A stretch of 64,000 nucleotides of DNA from Crocinitomicaceae bacterium (GTDB lineage: Bacteria; Bacteroidota; Bacteroidia; Flavobacteriales_G; Salibacteraceae), in the NCBI GenBank assembly GCA_002707155.1, contig PAME01000001.1, forward strand, positions 418,029 to 482,028, in the 5' to 3' direction. This document shows positions 25,449 to 33,671 of the stretch, piece by piece. The translations under genes and the position numbers were made by a program. The stretch's first letter is position 1. Each line of letters opens with the position of its first letter. A model generated the notes under the pieces. That model did no database searches. It was given only the letters and a program-made list of their open reading frames with translations, and was not told where the DNA came from.

Positions 25449-27380
25449 TTAGCCCGCTAAAGTATGTGCTTTTTTTGAAAATAGCACCTCCGCAGTCTCA
25501 ACCATTGCTTGTGCATCGTAATTGCATTCGCGGTACAATTCTTTTTGCGACCCATGCTCAACAATTCGATCAGGAATTCCCAATCGCTTAACTTTTGAAG
25601 CATAGCCATGGTCTGCCATAAACTCAACAATAGCACTGCCTATGCCACCGTCTATACAACCGTCTTCAACAGTGATAACCTTATCGAACTTCCCAAAGAT
25701 TTCGTGCAACATCACCTCGTCTAAAGGTTTAGCAAATCGCATATCGTAGTGTGCGGCAGAAATGCCTTTTTCTTCCAATGTTTTGCAGGCGTCAGAAGCT
25801 AAATTTCCTATTGGACCAAAAGATAATATGGCCAAGTCTTCTCCAGCTTTTACTTTTCTTCCAGTTCCGACCTTAATTTCTTTAAATGGCTTTTTCCAAT
25901 CGGTCATAACACCACTTCCACGAGGGTATCTAATTACCCACGGAGCAGCGTTTTTATCCAATTGTCCGGTGTACATTAAGTCACGCAATTCTGTTTCGTT
26001 CATTGGAGAAGAAACAATCATATTTGGAATACATCGCATATATGGAATATCATAAGCTCCATGATGCGTTGGGCCATCTGCACCTACTAATCCTGCTCTA
26101 TCCAGACACATTACTACGTGCAAGTCTTGTATAGCGACATCGTGTACAACAGAATCATATGCGCGTTGCATGAAAGAGCTGTAAATATTACAAAATGGAA
26201 TTAGACCCTGTGTTGCCAGACCTGCAGAGAAAGTTACCGCGTGCTGCTCAGCAATACCTACATCAAACGCTCGATCTGGCATAGCTTCCATCATAAACTT
26301 TAACGATGACCCTGAAGGCATTGCAGGCGTTACGCCCATTATTTTATTGTTTTTTTCGGCCAACTCAATTATGGAGTGTCCAAATACATCTTGAAACTTA
26401 GGTGGCTGTGGGGTTTTAGGAACTACTTTTACAATTTCGCCAGTTTCTTTATTGAATAATCCTGGCGCGTGCCATGTTGTTGGGCTTCCCTCTTCTGCTG
26501 GCACATATCCTTTACCTTTTGTTGTTAGACAATGCAAAATTTTTGGTCCAGGTATATCTTTCAGGTCTTCTAAAACCTTTTTTACACGGATTGTATCGTG
26601 ACCATCAATAGGCCCAAAATAGCGCCATTGTAAGGACTCAAAGTAGTTGGAGTTTTTTAATAAGGAGTGCTTTACAGCATTTTCAACTCGGGCAGCAATT
26701 TCTTGAGCATTTGGCCCAAACTTTGAAATTTTACCCAATAAGTTCCAAACCTCATCTTTTACCTTATTGTATGTATGAGAGGTGCTTATATCGGTAAGGT
26801 ATTCTTTTAATGCGCCAACATTTGGGTCGATTGACATGCAATTGTCGTTTAGAATAACAATCATATTAGTGTTAGCAACTCCTCCGTGATTCAACCCTTC
26901 AAAAGCTAAACCTGCAGTCATAGCACCATCACCTATCACGGCAATGTGTTGCGTATCTAATTCTCCTTTGTGTTTGTTAGCAACCGCCATTCCCAAAGCT
27001 GCAGAAATCGATGTACTTGAGTGTCCAACACCCATTGCATCGTAAGGGCTTTCTTTTCTTTTCGGAAAGCCACTTAACCCTTTATAAATTCTATTCGTGT
27101 GAAAAGTATCTCTACGGCCAGTAAGAATTTTGTGGCCATAAGCCTGATGGCCAACATCCCACACCAACTGATCTTTCGGAGTATTGAACACATAGTGCAA
27201 TGCAACCGTTAGCTCAACAACACCAAGGCTAGCACCAAAGTGGCCGCCTTTTTTTGACACTAGGTCAATAATATAATCTCTTAGTTCAAAAGCAATTTGA
27301 GGAAGATCTTCCTCTTTGAATTTCTTTAGGTCGTCAGGAGAGTTAATCTGACTTAGCAACGGACCTGGTTTAATTTCCAT
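25449..27380 (-). CDS. dxs: 1-deoxy-D-xylulose-5-phosphate synthase
   Basis: 643 residues, normal for the family. This thiamine-diphosphate enzyme condenses pyruvate and glyceraldehyde-3-phosphate, the first step of the MEP isoprenoid pathway. Visible are DVGHQAYGHKILTGR, GVGHSSTSISAALG, the ThDP motif GDGAMTAGLAFEGLNHGG to LNDN, HGAYDIPYMRCIPNM and the C-terminal transketolase domain with DGGIGSAI. An ATG at 27419 is in frame, but a TATATTTG -7 box at 27400 lies after it, so 27380 (MEIKPGPLL) is the start. rnhA follows in the same frame directly after its TAA. Confidence 0.97.
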   Translation of the reverse strand: MEIKPGPLLSQINSPDDLKKFKEEDLPQIAFELRDYIIDLVSKKGGHFGASLGVVELTVALHYVFNTPKDQLVWDVGHQAYGHKILTGRRDTFHTNRIYKGLSGFPKRKESPYDAMGVGHSSTSISAALGMAVANKHKGELDTQHIAVIGDGAMTAGLAFEGLNHGGVANTNMIVILNDNCMSIDPNVGALKEYLTDISTSHTYNKVKDEVWNLLGKISKFGPNAQEIAARVENAVKHSLLKNSNYFESLQWRYFGPIDGHDTIRVKKVLEDLKDIPGPKILHCLTTKGKGYVPAEEGSPTTWHAPGLFNKETGEIVKVVPKTPQPPKFQDVFGHSIIELAEKNNKIMGVTPAMPSGSSLKFMMEAMPDRAFDVGIAEQHAVTFSAGLATQGLIPFCNIYSSFMQRAYDSVVHDVAIQDLHVVMCLDRAGLVGADGPTHHGAYDIPYMRCIPNMIVSSPMNETELRDLMYTGQLDKNAAPWVIRYPRGSGVMTDWKKPFKEIKVGTGRKVKAGEDLAILSFGPIGNLASDACKTLEEKGISAAHYDMRFAKPLDEVMLHEIFGKFDKVITVEDGCIDGGIGSAIVEFMADHGYASKVKRLGIPDRIVEHGSQKELYRECNYDAQAMVETAEVLFSKKAHTLAG

Positions 27381-27399
27381 AGTATAGTGTATTCTTGAG

Positions 27400-27407
27400 C
27401 AAATATA
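27400..27407 (-). promoter_or_regulatory. Putative -7 element for dxs
   Basis: Minus-strand TATATTTG, 19 bases before the ATG at 27380, matches TAnnTTTG and decides the start. No clear -33 TTG. Confidence 0.4.
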
Positions 27408-27478
27408 CGAATTAGCCAATCTTTCAGTTTATATTACAAATCATAAGCTAATCGGTTCATTTATATAATATTGTGAGC

Positions 27479-27550
27479 ATGAAAATCAATATAAATATAG
27501 TCTTTCTAGTTGCTTCAATAGTTGTTTTCGTTTCCTGTTTTTCTGCTTAA
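27479..27550 (+). CDS. Possible 23-residue mini-lipoprotein
   Basis: Open frame of 23 codons: a short polar start MKININ, hydrophobic core IVFLVASIVVF, then VSC and FSA before TAA. This is a complete lipoprotein signal with the lipidation Cys at residue 20, but only four residues would remain mature. It lies on the strand opposite its neighbours, between the dxs promoter and the 3' end of trxA, with a loose TAATATTG box upstream. It could be a tiny lipoprotein like entericidins or lysis peptides, or the remnant of a truncated lipoprotein gene. Confidence 0.35.
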   Translation: MKININIVFLVASIVVFVSCFSA

Positions 27551-27561
27551 AATAGCGATAC

Positions 27562-27867
27562 TTAGGGCGTAGAAATTACTTTGGTTAAGGAATCAATTAT
27601 CTCCCCTTTCTGCAAAACCCCAGACTGCCTCCAAACTGATTTTCCGTCTTTAAATAAAATCATAGTAGGAACACCACGAATCTGAAATTTGCTTGAAACG
27701 GCTGGGTTTTTATCTACGTCAATTTTTATCACTCGTACCTTCCCATTGAGCTCTTTCGCCACTTCTTGAATAATTGGACTGAGCATTTTGCAAGGGCCAC
27801 ACCAATCAGCGTGGAAGTCAATTAAAACTGGTTTATCGCCGTTTATTATTTCTTCGAAAGAGGCCAT
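27562..27867 (-). CDS. trxA: Thioredoxin
   Basis: 101 residues with the active site WCGPCK (about 22-27) and cis-proline loop GVPTMILFKDG. No signal peptide, so cytoplasmic. It reduces protein disulfides. The start MASFEEIINGDKPVLIDF is typical. It is the last gene of a three-gene minus-strand set with two lipoproteins, beginning 2 bases after the DUF3365 protein stop. The combination suggests a redox or sulfur theme. Confidence 0.94.
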   Translation of the reverse strand: MASFEEIINGDKPVLIDFHADWCGPCKMLSPIIQEVAKELNGKVRVIKIDVDKNPAVSSKFQIRGVPTMILFKDGKSVWRQSGVLQKGEIIDSLTKVISTP

Positions 27868-27869
27868 AA

Positions 27870-28466
27870 TTAGTCGAGTGCGGATTTATCAAACTTAACA
27901 GCCCAAAGACCTCGCAAGTCGTCCAATTTGTAATTAATTGCTTTATCCATTGGGTATGCACTTAGTATGGTTTCGTAGGTGCTTGCTTGCATAGAAACAC
28001 CCGGTTCACCATGACAATTCAAACACATAGGCCCAATAGTTATTGGATGATAATAGGCGATGGTATTACTATCGATTAAAAAAGTAATCGGATTCAATTT
28101 TTCATTTGCCTTTTTTGCTCTTTGCATAAGCCTCAAGAGCTGTTTCTCTTCCTTGTTTGGTTTGTTAAGAGGGTTTCTTGTTTTTAAAGTAATGCGCTGA
28201 ATACTTGTGCTACTGGCTTTAGCTACAGAGTCAATTATTGGATTCGCTTTGAGTTGACAGGCATAAATTGCACTGTCCATTCCTTTAGAAGAAATTTGAG
28301 CTTTGAGTTCACTTGAAAGGGCCGAAAAACCAATTTTTACCATGGATTGACCGAACTCTGCCGCAGCTATTCTTTCCGTTTTTGAAAGCCCCGGTACTTC
28401 ACTTTCGTTGTTATTAGCGCAACTAATAAGTAAGACTCCAATTAATAGGATTAAAAGCCTATTCAT
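27870..28466 (-). CDS. DUF3365 (Tll0287-like) haem lipoprotein
   Basis: 198 residues. Lipobox LLISC near residue 16, then a sensor-like domain with ITLKTRNPLNKPNKEE, YYHPITIGPMCLNCHG and a CxxCH haem-attachment motif, ending in DDLRGLWAVKF. This matches the DUF3365/Tll0287-like family, PAS-like c-type haem domains found alone or fused to signalling proteins. It probably sits outside the inner membrane and senses or handles redox state. Its ATG overlaps the rhodanese stop by one base (TAATG), and trxA follows closely, so the three are translated from one message. Confidence 0.86.
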   Translation of the reverse strand: MNRLLILLIGVLLISCANNNESEVPGLSKTERIAAAEFGQSMVKIGFSALSSELKAQISSKGMDSAIYACQLKANPIIDSVAKASSTSIQRITLKTRNPLNKPNKEEKQLLRLMQRAKKANEKLNPITFLIDSNTIAYYHPITIGPMCLNCHGEPGVSMQASTYETILSAYPMDKAINYKLDDLRGLWAVKFDKSALD

Positions 28467-28870
28467 TACTTTTCAACTGGATAACCAGCAGATTTCCAGC
28501 CTTCAAAACCACCCATAAGGTTATAGACTTTTGTATATCCCGCTTTTGCCAACTTTTCAGAAGCATTTGCACTTCTACCACCCATTTTGCAATACACATA
28601 TACCGGCTTGTCTTTATCCAGTGATTTTACTTTTTCCAAAAAATTTGGTTGAGTAATATCAATATTTTGAGCGCCAGCAATGTACCCTTCTGCAACTTCA
28701 CCAGCTGTTCTTACATCTAATAGCACTCCCGGTTGCTCAGATATGAGTTGTTTCATTTGTTCAGTTTCAACATCATTAATTCGTTTTTGATCTTGTTCTG
28801 AATTGTTTGAGTTATTGCCGCAAGCGATAAAAAACAATCCGCTTAACATTAAGGTAAATAGAGTTTTCAT
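28466..28870 (-). CDS. Rhodanese-domain lipoprotein
   Basis: 134 residues with a lipobox FIAC near residue 17 and one rhodanese domain: PGVLLDVRTAGEVAEGYIAGA, VYVYCKMGGRSANAS (active-site Cys at the usual place, loop CKMGGR) and a C-terminal YNLMGGFEGWKSAGYP. Catalytic elements are intact. Such periplasmic single-domain rhodaneses transfer sulfane sulfur, but the physiological donor is unknown. It is the first gene of the rhodanese, haem lipoprotein and thioredoxin operon. Confidence 0.9.
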   Translation of the reverse strand: MKTLFTLMLSGLFFIACGNNSNNSEQDQKRINDVETEQMKQLISEQPGVLLDVRTAGEVAEGYIAGAQNIDITQPNFLEKVKSLDKDKPVYVYCKMGGRSANASEKLAKAGYTKVYNLMGGFEGWKSAGYPVEK

Positions 28871-28938
28871 AATGTGTTTAATTTAATGCAATTGTACAAA
28901 TTAAAGTAGGTGAAGCTCGGTAACAATGGTCACAAAAA

Positions 28939-29604
28939 TCAATAGAGAGTCATAATTTCTGACAAGTCTTTACGCTTAATGTCGGGTACTACGGTATTTT
29001 TTTCTGGGTAACCGACAGGTATTAGCAGATAGGCACGCTCGTTTTTTGGTCTATTAAGAACATCTGCTAGAAAATTCATAGGGCTTGGTGTATGGGTTAA
29101 CGATACCAAACCTGCACAAGTAATAGCGTTAAGCAACATACCAGTAGCAATACCAACGGATTCATTTACGTAATAATTGGTTGACTTTCCCTCCTCTGTT
29201 TGTTCGTACATTTCTTTAAAAACAATAATTAACCACGGGGCAATCTCTAAAAATGGCTTGATATGGTTGGTGCCAAATTTCTTTAGATCCTCTAACCAAG
29301 CATCGCTCATTCTTCCATGGTAATTTTCGTATTCCTCTTTTTCTGCTGCTTTTCTAATTTTTGATTTTATTTCAGCACTTTGCACGGCGCAAAAATGCCA
29401 AGGCTGTTTGTGCGCGCCACTTGGTGCGGTGCCAGCAGTTTTAATAATAGTCTCAATTATATGTTGGGGAACTTCTTTTTCAGAAAAGGTACGAACTGAC
29501 CTTCTACTGTCGCATAGCTTATAAAAATCAGAGGTAGCTGCTTCAGATTGTTCTTTGCTTAATTCTTTATGTTCGAGTGGAATAAAAGATTCTGAATGTT
29601 GCAT
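28939..29604 (-). CDS. Nitroreductase-fold flavoprotein, iodotyrosine deiodinase-like
   Basis: 221 residues from MQHSESFIP. FMN-binding RRSVRTFS and TAGTAPSGAHKQPWHF match iodotyrosine deiodinases closely. Glu91, Tyr95 and Lys116 occupy the spacing of the three human residues (E157, Y161, K182, from memory) that grip the zwitterion of halotyrosine. HTPSPMNFL and LIPVGYP to VPDIKRK complete the family pattern. The predicted reaction is reductive dehalogenation of iodo-, bromo- or chlorotyrosine using FMN. An in-frame ATG at 29625 would add seven atypical residues, so 29604 is chosen. It is divergent from purN, with a 32-base spacer. Confidence 0.82.
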   Translation of the reverse strand: MQHSESFIPLEHKELSKEQSEAATSDFYKLCDSRRSVRTFSEKEVPQHIIETIIKTAGTAPSGAHKQPWHFCAVQSAEIKSKIRKAAEKEEYENYHGRMSDAWLEDLKKFGTNHIKPFLEIAPWLIIVFKEMYEQTEEGKSTNYYVNESVGIATGMLLNAITCAGLVSLTHTPSPMNFLADVLNRPKNERAYLLIPVGYPEKNTVVPDIKRKDLSEIMTLY

Positions 29605-29636
29605 TTTTGCAACTAAAGTAAACACTATTTCATTCT

Positions 29637-30206
29637 ATGAAAAGGATTGCAATTTTTGCTTCGGGTGGAGGAAGTAATGCTCAAAAAATCATGGAGCATT
29701 TTAAATCGCACCCGCTTATTCAAGTAGGTTTAGTGGTTAGTAATAAAAAATATGCCGGCGTTTTTAAATATGCCGAAGACTTTAATGTACCGTATTATTA
29801 TCTTTCTAAGGATCAAATTTCTGATCCATTGAAAACAATAGAGCTACTTGAGGAAAACAACATTTTCGCAATTGTATTGGCTGGATACTTAAAAAAGATT
29901 CCAATTGAATTAATTCAAGCTTTCCCAAATAGAGTTTTAAACATACACCCTTCGCTTTTACCAAAATACGGAGGAAAAGGGATGTTTGGAATAAATGTAC
30001 ACAGAGCAGTAAAAGAAAATGGTGATAAGGTTAGTGGGCCTACTATTCATCTCGTTAATGAGGAGTACGATAAAGGAAAAATTCTATTTCAAAAGGAAAT
30101 TGACCTTGCTGACAGCGATTTACCCGAAGACATCGCAGCTAAAGTCTTGAAAATTGAGCATTCAGCTTATTATCAGGTAATTGATGAGTACTTAACTAAA
30201 CTATGA
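29637..30206 (+). CDS. purN: Phosphoribosylglycinamide formyltransferase
   Basis: 189 residues. It transfers the formyl group from 10-formyltetrahydrofolate to GAR in purine synthesis. The start MKRIAIFASGGGSNAQKI, the folate and catalytic region RVLNIHPSLLPKYGGKG with the catalytic Asn-His, and SGPTIHLVNEEYDKGKI are all standard. Length is normal for the family. It is monocistronic, without other purine genes nearby. Confidence 0.96.
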   Translation: MKRIAIFASGGGSNAQKIMEHFKSHPLIQVGLVVSNKKYAGVFKYAEDFNVPYYYLSKDQISDPLKTIELLEENNIFAIVLAGYLKKIPIELIQAFPNRVLNIHPSLLPKYGGKGMFGINVHRAVKENGDKVSGPTIHLVNEEYDKGKILFQKEIDLADSDLPEDIAAKVLKIEHSAYYQVIDEYLTKL

Positions 30207-30266
30207 AATGTATTTTATATTCGCTGAAAGGCAGAATTTAAAGCTATGCGAGCATATTTAAATACA

Positions 30267-30274
30267 TAGTTTTG
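30267..30274 (+). promoter_or_regulatory. Putative -7 element for the mscS-like gene
   Basis: TAGTTTTG followed by C, 22 bases before the TTG at 30297, matches TAnnTTTG. The -33 region has TATG rather than TTTG. It supports TTG as the start, since the next ATG is 42 bases further on. Confidence 0.4.
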
Positions 30275-30296
30275 CAAAAAATTAAAAAGAGAAGAT

Positions 30297-31115
30297 TTGG
30301 ACTTAAATTTATCTAATTATACGGACACCATTTATCAAATGGCTATCCAATTTGGAACAAAGATCGTGGCATGTGTTGCCGTGCTTGTAATTGGCTTCTG
30401 GCTGATTGGAAGTGTTATGAAAATGGTGAAAAAAGGGTTTGAAAAAAGAGATATAGATGCTTCTCTTCGACCTTTTTTACTCGGCATTATTAATTCAATG
30501 CTAAAAGCGTTAATCGTAATTAGCGCCTTAAGTGTTTTAGGAATAGAAATGACTTCCTTTATTGCTATTCTAGGTGCTGCTGGATTAGCTGTTGGTATGG
30601 CGTTATCTGGCACACTCAGTAATTTTGCAGGAGGTGTTATGATATTAATTTTCAAACCCTTTAAAGTTGGTGATGTATTAGAAGCTCAGGGTTATACAGG
30701 TGGTGTTAAAGAAATTGGAATTTTTAATACTATTATGAACACTCCAGATAACAAAACAATCATTATCCCAAATGGTGGATTAGCCTCTGGATCAATGGTA
30801 AACTATTCTACCGAGCCAACTCGGAGAGTTGATTGGACAGTGGGTATAGGTTATGGAGATGATTACGATAAAGCGAAATCGGTAATGGAAAAATTTATTA
30901 GTGAGGATGCTAGAATACTTAAGGACCCAGCGCATTTTATCGCTTTACACACCTTAGCAGATAGTTCGGTTAACCTTACCGTAAGAGCTTGGGTAAATGC
31001 AGCAGATTATTGGGGCGTTTACTTCGATATGAACGAGAAAATATATAAAAACTTTGGGCAAGAAGGACTTAATATTCCATTTCCGCAAATGGATGTTCAT
31101 GTTCATAACTCATAA
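30297..31115 (+). CDS. mscS: Small-conductance mechanosensitive channel (MscS family)
   Basis: 272 residues beginning at TTG (DLNLSNYTDTIYQMAIQFG). Three membrane helices are visible (about 17-40, 58-80, 85-110), the third being the Gly/Ala-rich pore helix in AVGMALSGTLSNFAGGVM, followed by the signature IFKPFKVGDVLEAQG and a C-terminal vestibule domain with IPNGGLASGSMVNYS and PFPQMDVHVH. These channels open under membrane tension to release solutes in hypo-osmotic shock. It is followed 15 bases later by a DUF3078 gene and may be co-transcribed. TTG is supported by the upstream -7 box. Confidence 0.92.
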   Translation: MDLNLSNYTDTIYQMAIQFGTKIVACVAVLVIGFWLIGSVMKMVKKGFEKRDIDASLRPFLLGIINSMLKALIVISALSVLGIEMTSFIAILGAAGLAVGMALSGTLSNFAGGVMILIFKPFKVGDVLEAQGYTGGVKEIGIFNTIMNTPDNKTIIIPNGGLASGSMVNYSTEPTRRVDWTVGIGYGDDYDKAKSVMEKFISEDARILKDPAHFIALHTLADSSVNLTVRAWVNAADYWGVYFDMNEKIYKNFGQEGLNIPFPQMDVHVHNS

Positions 31116-31130
31116 ATTCAAGTTAGAAAT

Positions 31131-32096
31131 ATGAAAAAATTAATAATCGCACTTGCTTCTATTTCATTTGTATTAACAATGAATGCGCAAGATGAAACTG
31201 CACCTGCAGCAGCAGCTCCGGCTGCTGAACCAGCTGAGGAAACAAGTCCGTGGACAAGAGAAGGTTTGTTTAATCTTTCACTTTCTCAAACAGCACTTAT
31301 CAATTGGGCTGCCGGGGGACAAAACTCGTACTCTGGAAATGCTTTGTTGAAGTATTCGGCTAATTATAAAAAAGGCCTTTGGAAGTGGAAAAATGATATT
31401 GCACTTAGTTATGGTGGATTGGCACAAGGAGATATTCCCTGGCAAAAAACTGATGATAGATTGGAGTTTAACTCTAAGGTTAGTAGAGACGCAAAGGGTC
31501 CTTGGTCTTATGCAGCATTTGTAAATTTTAGAACACAGTTTATGGATGGGTTTAAGCTTCCAGATGATTCCAATATCATTTCTACTTGGATGGCTCCGGG
31601 TTATCTAACGTTTGGTATTGGTATGGATTATACGCCAAATGAGTATTTCACAGCTAACATTTCACCTGTTGCTGGAAAATTCACTTTTGTTACTAATACC
31701 GCACTTGCTAATGCTGGAGCTTTTGGAGTTGACGCTGCTGAATTTGACGAGGTTACAGGTGAAAAAACTAAAGATGGAGCAGCTTACCGATTTGAATTAG
31801 GGGGTAATGTTAGTCTTCAATTCAAAAAGGAAATAGCTAAAAACGTTGAATTAGACACAAAGTTGAATTTATTCTCAAATTATTTGGAAGAGCCAGGAAA
31901 TATTGATGTTAATTGGGATCTAATGATAAATATGAAAGTAAATGAATGGTTAAGTGCGAGTTTAATATGTAACTTGATTTATGACCACGATATTGATATT
32001 GCCGTTGATAGTGATAATGATGGTATTCCCGAAGCAGTAGGGCCAAGAACCCAGTTTAAAGAGGTATTGGGCGTAGGGCTTAACATGAAGTTTTAG
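31131..32096 (+). CDS. DUF3078 family outer-membrane protein
   Basis: 321 residues. Signal peptide 1-19 (ending MNAQ), then an Ala/Pro/Glu-rich linker (to about 38) and a beta-strand-rich body with WTREGLFNLSLSQTALINWAAGG, the hallmark of DUF3078, ending in a terminal Phe (LGVGLNMKF) as in outer-membrane barrels. Most Bacteroidota carry one or more members; the function is not known. An acidic DSDNDGIPEA loop near 300 may bind calcium. It follows mscS and precedes a GH3-like gene by 19 bases. Confidence 0.84.
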   Translation: MKKLIIALASISFVLTMNAQDETAPAAAAPAAEPAEETSPWTREGLFNLSLSQTALINWAAGGQNSYSGNALLKYSANYKKGLWKWKNDIALSYGGLAQGDIPWQKTDDRLEFNSKVSRDAKGPWSYAAFVNFRTQFMDGFKLPDDSNIISTWMAPGYLTFGIGMDYTPNEYFTANISPVAGKFTFVTNTALANAGAFGVDAAEFDEVTGEKTKDGAAYRFELGGNVSLQFKKEIAKNVELDTKLNLFSNYLEEPGNIDVNWDLMINMKVNEWLSASLICNLIYDHDIDIAVDSDNDGIPEAVGPRTQFKEVLGVGLNMKF

Positions 32097-32115
32097 AATT
32101 ACATCTGATGTCTTA

Positions 32116-33612
32116 ATGGGCATTAAATCTTACATAGCAAAGCATTACGCAGCCTTCTTGGTTAATAGATCCAAGAAGGCTGTTTTGCATCCAAATGAAG
32201 CGCAACAAAAAGTTTTTGATGAATTAATAGAAAAAGCGCGAAATACTAAGTTTGGAAGAGATCACAAATTTCACTTAATAGCCGATTACCAGTCCTTTAA
32301 AAATCAAGTTCCATTGCGAGAGTATGAGGGTTTTAAACCATACATAGACGCAATGATGAATGAAGAAGAGAATGTGCTATGGCCGGGCTTTCCAATCTAT
32401 ATCTGTAAAACATCAGGAACTACTTCTGGTGCAAAGTATATTCCTATTTCAAAAGAGTCGATTAGCAATCATATCAATTCAGCGAAACTCGCGCTGCTTT
32501 ATTACATAAATAGCACTGGTAAATCAGACTTTGTAAGCGGAAAAATGATTTTTCTTCAAGGCAGTCCATTACTTGATGTTAAGGGGAAAATTAAATTAGG
32601 TCGTTTAAGTGGAATTGTCGCGAATCATGTGCCGAGCTATCTACAAAAAAACCGACTGCCAAGCATGGAAACGAATTGCATCGAAGATTGGGAAACCAAG
32701 GTCGATAAAATTGTAGAAGAGACAAAAACAGAAGACTTAAGGTTAATCAGTGGAATCCCATCATGGGTTCAAATGTATTTCGAGCGTTTGCTCAAAAGCA
32801 CTGAAGCGTCTGATATCAAGTCAATATTTCCGAAGTTTTCTTTGTTTGTATACGGAGGTGTAAATTTTGAGCCTTATCGACCAGTATTTCAGAAATTAAT
32901 TGGGGATATTATTCCATCGGTGGAAACTTACCCTGCATCAGAAGGGTTTATTGCTTTTCAGGATGAGCAAAACTCAGAAGGGCTTTTATTAGTGGTTAAT
33001 GATGGAATATTTTATGAGTTTATTCCAACGAATGAATATGGCTCAGAAGACCCAACGCGCTTAAATCTATCGCAAGTTGAATTAAATGTGAATTACGCAA
33101 TCGTTTTAAATACAAATGCTGGTTTGTGGGGTTATGTAATTGGTGATACGGTCAAATTTGTATCTAAGGAGCCGTATCGAATCGTGGTGTCAGGAAGAAT
33201 AAAGCACTTTACCTCTGCTTTTGGAGAACATGTAATAGGAGAGGAAGTTGAAAAGGCGCTTAAAATGGGTATGCAAAAACAAGGAGGTTCAATAAAAGAA
33301 TTTCACGTTGCGCCTCAAATAAAGCCTACTGAAGGGCTTCCTTTTCACGAATGGTTGATTGAATTTGAAGAATACCCGAATGACCTTAACGCATTTGCAA
33401 AGGAGATTGAACATGCATTACAAAACCAGAATCCATATTATAAAGATTTAGTCACAGGAAAAGTACTAAGGCCATTGGTAATAAGTGAATTGCACAAAGA
33501 AGCATTCATGAAGACAATGAAGTCAAAAGGTAAATTGGGTGGGCAAAACAAAATTCCAAGATTAGCTAATGATCGACAATTTGCGCAAGACTTAGAGAAA
33601 TATAAAAAGTAG
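32116..33612 (+). CDS. GH3-family acyl-adenylating enzyme
   Basis: 498 residues. Adenylation motifs include CKTSGTTSGAKYIPIS (phosphate-binding loop, about 97-112), the central YPASEGFIAFQ, and GLWGYVIGDTVKF. These define the GH3 family, which in plants joins amino acids to jasmonate or auxin via an acyl-AMP. Bacterial members are widespread in Bacteroidota with unknown substrates. Length is typical. It follows the DUF3078 gene by 19 bases. Codons 12-22 contain a perfect 12-bp inverted repeat. Confidence 0.82.
   Translation: MGIKSYIAKHYAAFLVNRSKKAVLHPNEAQQKVFDELIEKARNTKFGRDHKFHLIADYQSFKNQVPLREYEGFKPYIDAMMNEEENVLWPGFPIYICKTSGTTSGAKYIPISKESISNHINSAKLALLYYINSTGKSDFVSGKMIFLQGSPLLDVKGKIKLGRLSGIVANHVPSYLQKNRLPSMETNCIEDWETKVDKIVEETKTEDLRLISGIPSWVQMYFERLLKSTEASDIKSIFPKFSLFVYGGVNFEPYRPVFQKLIGDIIPSVETYPASEGFIAFQDEQNSEGLLLVVNDGIFYEFIPTNEYGSEDPTRLNLSQVELNVNYAIVLNTNAGLWGYVIGDTVKFVSKEPYRIVVSGRIKHFTSAFGEHVIGEEVEKALKMGMQKQGGSIKEFHVAPQIKPTEGLPFHEWLIEFEEYPNDLNAFAKEIEHALQNQNPYYKDLVTGKVLRPLVISELHKEAFMKTMKSKGKLGGQNKIPRLANDRQFAQDLEKYKK
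32150..32182 (+). other. Perfect 12-bp hairpin inside the 5' end of the GH3-like CDS
   Basis: CAGCCTTCTTGG, nine-base loop TTAATAGAT, CCAAGAAGGCTG, then TTTTGC. It lies 35-67 bases after the ATG. It could slow ribosomes, promote early termination, or be chance. Confidence 0.5.
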
Positions 33613-33619
33613 CTTTCCA

Positions 33620-33650
33620 TTTGTGGTTACTTTGATTCCACCTACTTTTG
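33620..33650 (+). promoter_or_regulatory. Promoter of the TPR-like gene
   Basis: TTTG (33620-33623), 19-base spacer, TACTTTTG (33643-33650) followed by CAGC. Full match to the Bacteroidota TTTG-N19-TAnnTTTG consensus. The ATG at 33672 is 21 bases downstream. Confidence 0.7.
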
Positions 33651-33671
33651 CAGCCTACAAAAACTTACAGA

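Noticed and set aside
25469..27400. Reading dxs as fused to rnhA in one 800-residue enzyme
   Set aside because: Dxs ends at its normal length and a TAA separates the two. Readthrough is kept only as one explanation for the missing rnhA start.
29637..30206. purN as part of a larger purine operon with the CvpA-family gene
   Set aside because: They are about 19 kb apart with unrelated genes between; the CvpA-PurF link known in Escherichia coli is not seen here.
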